Shown piece after piece: positions 37,004 through 40,476 of a DNA stretch of 40,476 bases. Source of the DNA: Blautia sp. GTDB taxonomy: Bacteria; Bacillota; Clostridia; Lachnospirales; Lachnospiraceae. A program made the position numbers and the translations under genes. The stretch is from assembly GCA_021772055.1 (NCBI GenBank), contig JAETNR010000042.1, positions 1-40,476 on the forward strand. Reading direction: 5' to 3'. The stretch's first letter is position 1. Each line of letters starts with the position of its first letter. The notes beneath the pieces are model-generated. The model did not search any database, was not told the origin of the DNA, and worked only from the letters and a program-made list of their open reading frames with translations.

Positions 37004-38110
37004 TTATTCAGCCAGTGTAACAACAAGTGTTGTATCAACATCACTAAGTGCTGTTCCAGCCTGTACATAATGAATTTCTACACCAGCTTCTCCCAGTGTG
37101 GAAACAATTTCTCCTGCCGCATCGAACTGGAATGTAATGGTATATCCGTCTTCTGCTACAGAATATGTACCTGCGTCAAGAGGAATTTCCTGACCAAAAG
37201 CAGTCGCAATCAGTGTACAGGTTCCATCTTCATACAATGTGCCAACCAGATCTGCACTTACATCATCCTGACCCGGAATCGGAGCGGTGCCTGCAAGTGT
37301 CATAGCAGCTTTTGGACCAGCCTCAGCTGTATTGATCATTGCAATGCCTTCTTCACCGTCAAGTGCATAGGTTGCTGTCATTTTATCTGCTGCTACAGTT
37401 AAGGTTGCAGGAATATCGGATTCTGTCTCAGGAGTTAATCTATAAACAAGACCTTCTTCTGATTCTTCCATAGTCCATGTTCCTTCCACAAGCAAATTTA
37501 CGAGGTCAAGGTATGTACCATTATGATATAAAGCGATTGTGCTTGTTTCTTCTTCTACTGCCATAAATTCAAAATATGTCATACCAACTTCCGCTTCATA
37601 AAATTCTGCCAGCTTGGAAGCTTCACCTTCTGTATCATGATGATAATACGCCGGGCCTGCTCCAATTCCGGAAACTACATCCATATCCTGATAAAGAATA
37701 TCTCCGTCGAATCCGCAGCTGTCCATTTCATTCCCGTCCCAATCATAGAATGTAATGGTGTATGGTGCTGTACCTGTCGGAGGTACTGCACCTTCTACCT
37801 CTGCTTCTTCACGTGTTGCAAAACATGCATACTCGAATTCTTTTTCTTCTACCGTATAGGTTCCGGCAAATGTAATCTGGTTCATTGCAAAGCCTGCATA
37901 GAAAACGCTTCCAAGTACCGGCTGTTCTTCATAAAAGTGGAAGTAATATGGGAAAGTTCCAATACCTTCCACATCATATGCATAAGAATAATAACCTTCT
38001 GTGATTTTTGCCATCGGATCTGCTTCTTCCGCATTTACTACACTGTATCCAGCGAATACAGAAGTGGCAAGTGCTGCACTGAGTAAAAGTGCTGATAATC
38101 TCTTTTTCAT
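37004..38110 (-). CDS. Secreted acidic beta-rich protein of unknown function
   Basis: I do not recognise a family. The 368-residue protein starts with a clean signal peptide (KKRLSALLLSAALATSVFA, cleavage likely near VNAEE), has no lipobox, and no wall-anchoring LPXTG motif at the C-terminus. The mature part is strongly acidic and poor in Lys and Arg. It appears to hold three beta-rich modules, each with a glycine turn followed by alternating hydrophobic residues (FAGTYTVEEKEFEYACF, VEGTWTMEESEEGLVYRL, DAGTYSVAEDGYTITFQF), recalling lipocalin-like or carbohydrate-binding sandwiches. AGGAGG precedes the start. Its promoter is nearly identical in layout to that of the LplA-like lipoprotein gene, suggesting a role in capturing the same substrate. 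Confidence 0.8.
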   Translation of the reverse strand: MKKRLSALLLSAALATSVFAGYSVVNAEEADPMAKITEGYYSYAYDVEGIGTFPYYFHFYEEQPVLGSVFYAGFAMNQITFAGTYTVEEKEFEYACFATREEAEVEGAVPPTGTAPYTITFYDWDGNEMDSCGFDGDILYQDMDVVSGIGAGPAYYHHDTEGEASKLAEFYEAEVGMTYFEFMAVEEETSTIALYHNGTYLDLVNLLVEGTWTMEESEEGLVYRLTPETESDIPATLTVAADKMTATYALDGEEGIAMINTAEAGPKAAMTLAGTAPIPGQDDVSADLVGTLYEDGTCTLIATAFGQEIPLDAGTYSVAEDGYTITFQFDAAGEIVSTLGEAGVEIHYVQAGTALSDVDTTLVVTLAE

Positions 38111-38154
38111 GATAAAACCTCCTGAAATATTTTTTCTCTTTATTAAGTGGTTTT

Positions 38155-38218
38155 ATTATGTCATATTCTTTTTGGAAAAAATCTCGTAAATCCGATGGAA
38201 AACACAGCAAATCCGACA
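38155..38218 (-). promoter_or_regulatory. Two-repeat activator site and promoter of the secreted-protein gene
   Basis: On the minus strand TGTCGGATTTG (38218-38208), 11 bases, ATCGGATT (38196-38189), 28 bases, then CATAAT (38160-38155) preceded by ATATG. All spacings equal those of the LplA-like promoter, and AGATTTTTT after the second repeat is shared too. The outer repeat begins four bases after the end of the MATE gene. Confidence 0.7.
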
Positions 38219-38221
38219 TTG

Positions 38222-39556
38222 TTATGAAGCAAATCCTTTTTTCATCTGCCTTACGAAAAGCATCACCGCCAGAACAATAGAAATACCATCACAAATCACC
38301 CCAGTCCAGTACACACCTTCCAGTCCAGCCACTGCATGGAGAATAAAAATGGTCGGAATAAAAATAATTCCCTGACGGCATACTGATAAAAATGTGGCTG
38401 CCATCGCATTCCCTGCTGACTGCAGGAAATTAATTCCAATATAATAAAATCCTAGAAAGGTTGTTGTTAATAACTGAATTCCCATGATATGTACGCTTGT
38501 CCTAATCAGTTTTTCATCTACAAGGAACATGCCTGCAATTTCAGTTCTTAAACAATAACATCCCATTGTAAGCACCAATCCCACTGTCAATGCAGTTACA
38601 GCGGTTTTCTTAAGTACCTCTATGGTTCTTTCTTTGTTTCCCGCACCATAATTATATGCAATTACAGGTTGTACTCCAAGACAGATTCCCATAACAATCA
38701 TTCCGGCTATCATGGATGCTTTTCCTCCCACACTTACAGTTACAATTGCACCCGCCCCATATCCGATAAGAATATGATTGGAAATCGTATTCGTCAGACT
38801 GCTCAAAAGATTGCTGACTGCATTAGGAATTCCAAGAAACATTACTTTGCCAAAAGAAGCTTTATTTTCCCACGCATATTTCAAATTCAATACAAGATCA
38901 GAATTAGACTTTTTAATATAGAAGCAATAATAAATACTTGCCAGAATGTTTCCAACCACAGTGGCAACAGCAGCACCTTTTACTCCCATATCCAGCCCCA
39001 GAATCAATATCGGATCCAAAATTATATTGGTAATTGTTCCAATGCCATTTCCAATCATGGACTCCTTCGCTGCACCTTCAGCTCTGATGACATTGGCAAA
39101 AACATGTGAAAACAACATAAACAGCATTCCCACGGCCAGAACTGTAATGTAATCTTTCGTATACTGCCAGGTTTCTGCATTAACTCCAAGAAAATATAAT
39201 ATCTTATCCGGAAAAAGTAAAATAGAAATTCCTGTCACGGCACTTGCCAAAATTACCAATATAAGACATGCCGAACTCAACGATTTCACCAGCCTCATAT
39301 TTCCAGTTCCCATTGCATTTGAAATAGCTGCACAGCCGCCAGCACCAATCAGGGTTCCCATTGCAGTTTGCAGCATGTATATTGGCGAAGCCAGCGAAAT
39401 AGCTGCAATCTGCATCTCATCACCTGTTTTTCCAACAAAATGCATATCCGCCATATTATAAATAACCATGACCATCATTGTTACCACCGCCGGAATGCCC
39501 ATTCTGAAAATTGCTTTCCAGACAGAACCTTTTGCAAACATCTCTTCTGCTTTCAT
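38222..39556 (-). CDS. MATE family multidrug/metabolite exporter
   Basis: A 444-residue polytopic membrane protein with about 12 helices. The N-terminus (FRMGIPAVVTMMVMVIYNMADMHFVGKTG) and the repeated second half (MFLGIPNAVSNLLSSLTNTI) are typical of MATE transporters, which export drugs or metabolites in exchange for Na+ or H+. The start at 39556 (MKAEEMFAKG) has AAGGAGA eight bases upstream; the reading from 39583 would begin inside the operator. It is transcribed divergently from the TetR gene and is probably repressed by it. Confidence 0.9.
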   Translation of the reverse strand: MKAEEMFAKGSVWKAIFRMGIPAVVTMMVMVIYNMADMHFVGKTGDEMQIAAISLASPIYMLQTAMGTLIGAGGCAAISNAMGTGNMRLVKSLSSACLILVILASAVTGISILLFPDKILYFLGVNAETWQYTKDYITVLAVGMLFMLFSHVFANVIRAEGAAKESMIGNGIGTITNIILDPILILGLDMGVKGAAVATVVGNILASIYYCFYIKKSNSDLVLNLKYAWENKASFGKVMFLGIPNAVSNLLSSLTNTISNHILIGYGAGAIVTVSVGGKASMIAGMIVMGICLGVQPVIAYNYGAGNKERTIEVLKKTAVTALTVGLVLTMGCYCLRTEIAGMFLVDEKLIRTSVHIMGIQLLTTTFLGFYYIGINFLQSAGNAMAATFLSVCRQGIIFIPTIFILHAVAGLEGVYWTGVICDGISIVLAVMLFVRQMKKGFAS

Positions 39557-39577
39557 GAATATTCTCTCCTTTAAATC

Positions 39578-39589
39578 CAACACTTGTTG
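39578..39589. promoter_or_regulatory. TetR operator, copy 1 (MATE leader and tetR -35 box)
   Basis: CAACACTTGTTG is a near-perfect palindrome. It overlaps the -35 box of the tetR promoter (TTGTTG at 39584-39589, 17 bases from TATAAT at 39607-39612) and lies in the MATE leader just before its ribosome binding site. It matches copy 2 in sequence. Confidence 0.65.
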
Positions 39590-39604
39590 TTTTTATGTAT
39601 TTCT

Positions 39605-39634
39605 ATTATAATAATATATATTACATCAGTTCAA
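39605..39634 (-). promoter_or_regulatory. Promoter of the MATE gene
   Basis: On the minus strand TTGAAC (39634-39629) and TATAAT (39610-39605) are 18 bases apart, a good vegetative promoter. It overlaps the plus-strand tetR promoter, so the two face opposite ways through the same A/T-rich core. Confidence 0.6.
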
Positions 39635-39645
39635 CCATCATTTTC

Positions 39646-39659
39646 CCAACATTTGTTGG
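39646..39659. promoter_or_regulatory. TetR operator, copy 2
   Basis: CCAACATTTGTTGG is a perfect 6-bp palindrome with two central bases, 25 bases before the tetR start and 12 bases upstream of the MATE -35 box. With copy 1 it brackets both promoters, as expected for autoregulation plus control of the exporter. Confidence 0.7.
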
Positions 39660-39683
39660 ATTAATAGAACAGGAGAATTATCT

Positions 39684-40268
39684 ATGAATACGAAAAACAA
39701 TCAACGTTTTCATAATACAGAAAAAAAACTGGAGCAGACTTTTTTATGTTTATGTAAAACCACTCTTCCGGAAAAAATCACCGTCAGTCAATTGTGTAAA
39801 GCTGTGGAAATCAATCGTTCTACTTTTTATGAACACTATCTTGATATTCCTGATCTTATTTACAAAATTGGTGTAAAGCATATTGGTGGCATGATTGAGT
39901 TATTACGTTTACCAGATAACTCCACGGATTTTCCATTCTCCGATACATCTTTAATTCAATTATTCACCTATATCAAAGAACATCAGGATTTCTTTGATAT
40001 TTACATTAATCACAGTAATCCAAGAACACTTCTCGATAGTTTATCCAATTTACTGGAATCTGCATGCAATCCATATATGAATCATTTTCGCAAAAAAAAT
40101 GATGAGAGTATGCAATATCATTTCGCTTTTTTTAAAGCTGGATTCATTGCAATTCTAAGCCGTTGGGTATTCTATAAATGCAAAGAAACACCGGAAGAAA
40201 TTGCAAACATTCTTGTAAGTGCTTCAAATCTCTCTGAAAAAGTAGATAAGGATCCCCAAAAGTGGTAA
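39684..40268 (+). CDS. TetR/AcrR family transcriptional regulator
   Basis: A 194-residue regulator on the plus strand. The N-terminal helix-turn-helix spans about residues 31-62 (ITVSQLCKAVEINRSTFYEHY), with the family's typical TFY-HY turn. The C-terminal helical domain has no recognisable ligand signature. AGGAG precedes the start. It is divergent from the MATE exporter gene, and two matching palindromes lie between them. The last residues (DPQKW) run into the upstream region of an IS66 transposase gene, so the original C-terminus may have been changed by that insertion. Confidence 0.88.
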   Translation: MNTKNNQRFHNTEKKLEQTFLCLCKTTLPEKITVSQLCKAVEINRSTFYEHYLDIPDLIYKIGVKHIGGMIELLRLPDNSTDFPFSDTSLIQLFTYIKEHQDFFDIYINHSNPRTLLDSLSNLLESACNPYMNHFRKKNDESMQYHFAFFKAGFIAILSRWVFYKCKETPEEIANILVSASNLSEKVDKDPQKW

Positions 40269-40302
40269 AATAAAAGTATCAAAAACAGAGGAAAAAAGAT
40301 CC

Positions 40303-40476
40303 ATGACAGAGCGTGAAGAATTGCAGATGCTGCGGGCACTTGTAGAAAAGCAGAAGGAAAAGCTTGCCGCAAAAGACCAGATCATCGAAAAACAGAATAT
40401 CCAGATTGAAAATATGATCCAGGCACTTCTTCATGCCAGAAAAAAACTTTATGGTGCTTCTACAGAAGTGACAAAA
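40303..40476 (+). mobile_element. IS66-family transposase (TnpC-type) gene, N-terminal part, runs off the right edge
   Basis: The reading frame from 40303 (GAGG upstream) gives a coiled-coil N-terminus ending in QALLHARKKLYGASTE. A heptad helix followed by LLHARKKLFG-like residues is characteristic of IS66 transposases. The rest of the element lies beyond the window. No tnpA or tnpB gene precedes it, so it is either a single-gene IS66 relative or a truncated copy. The left end of the element is probably between the tetR stop and 40303, or inside the tetR tail; no terminal repeat could be fixed. Confidence 0.75.

Noticed and set aside
1..40476. CRISPR array, tRNA or rRNA genes
   Set aside because: I saw no regularly spaced repeats, no tRNA-like cloverleaf and no rRNA-like conserved stretches in the intergenic regions.

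Overview
The window looks like a chromosomal segment of a gut-type clostridial Firmicute, most likely a member of the Lachnospiraceae. The evidence is low-to-moderate GC, strong AGGAGG-type ribosome binding sites, YesM/YesN-type two-component pairs, CUT1-type sugar importers encoded without an ATPase, a yesL-like gene, and IS1182- and IS66-type transposase fragments. Nearly every gene is on the minus strand, so transcription runs from high to low coordinates. Only the TetR regulator near the right end and two insertion-sequence fragments are on the plus strand.

The left edge (1-960) is decayed DNA. It holds a frameshifted sugar-phosphate isomerase/epimerase start, a remnant of a DUF5605-type glycosidase, and the terminus of an IS1182-family element with the first ~26 codons of its transposase. 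From 968 to 8733 lies a block of hydrolases: an esterase, a GH2 enzyme, a GH78 rhamnosidase-like enzyme and two more alpha/beta hydrolases. From 8835 to 15353 lie a response regulator, a sensor kinase, a solute-binding protein and two permeases, one of them frameshifted. A GH43 enzyme, two permeases and a solute-binding protein follow (15489-20079). From 20194 to 27506 lies a five-gene sensory array reading kinase, regulator, binding lipoprotein, kinase, regulator. Then come an LplB/LplC/LplA-like importer (27624-31277), a GH3 beta-glucosidase, a large esterase-like protein and a YesL-like membrane protein (31684-36709), an unknown secreted acidic protein (37004-38110), a MATE exporter with its divergent TetR regulator, and the start of an IS66 transposase at the right edge.

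Taken together this is a Gram-positive polysaccharide/glycoside utilisation locus. None of the glycosidases or esterases shows a signal peptide, so substrate breakdown is predicted to be cytoplasmic after uptake of small, probably acylated, oligosaccharides or plant glycosides. The mix of GH78, GH2, GH43, GH3 and four esterase-like proteins points to a rhamnose-, galactose-, arabinose- or xylose-containing acylated substrate; the exact substrate is inference. No ABC ATPase is encoded, so a shared MsmK-type ATPase elsewhere is expected.

The most notable non-coding signal is a promoter design shared by three genes: two TCGG-containing direct repeats exactly 21 bp apart. In two of the three promoters (31277 and 38110) the distance to the -10 box is also identical. 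It links the importer lipoprotein, the yesL operon and the unknown secreted protein into one probable regulon. A second, different repeat pattern precedes the permease gene at 15353 and the binding-protein gene at 13542.
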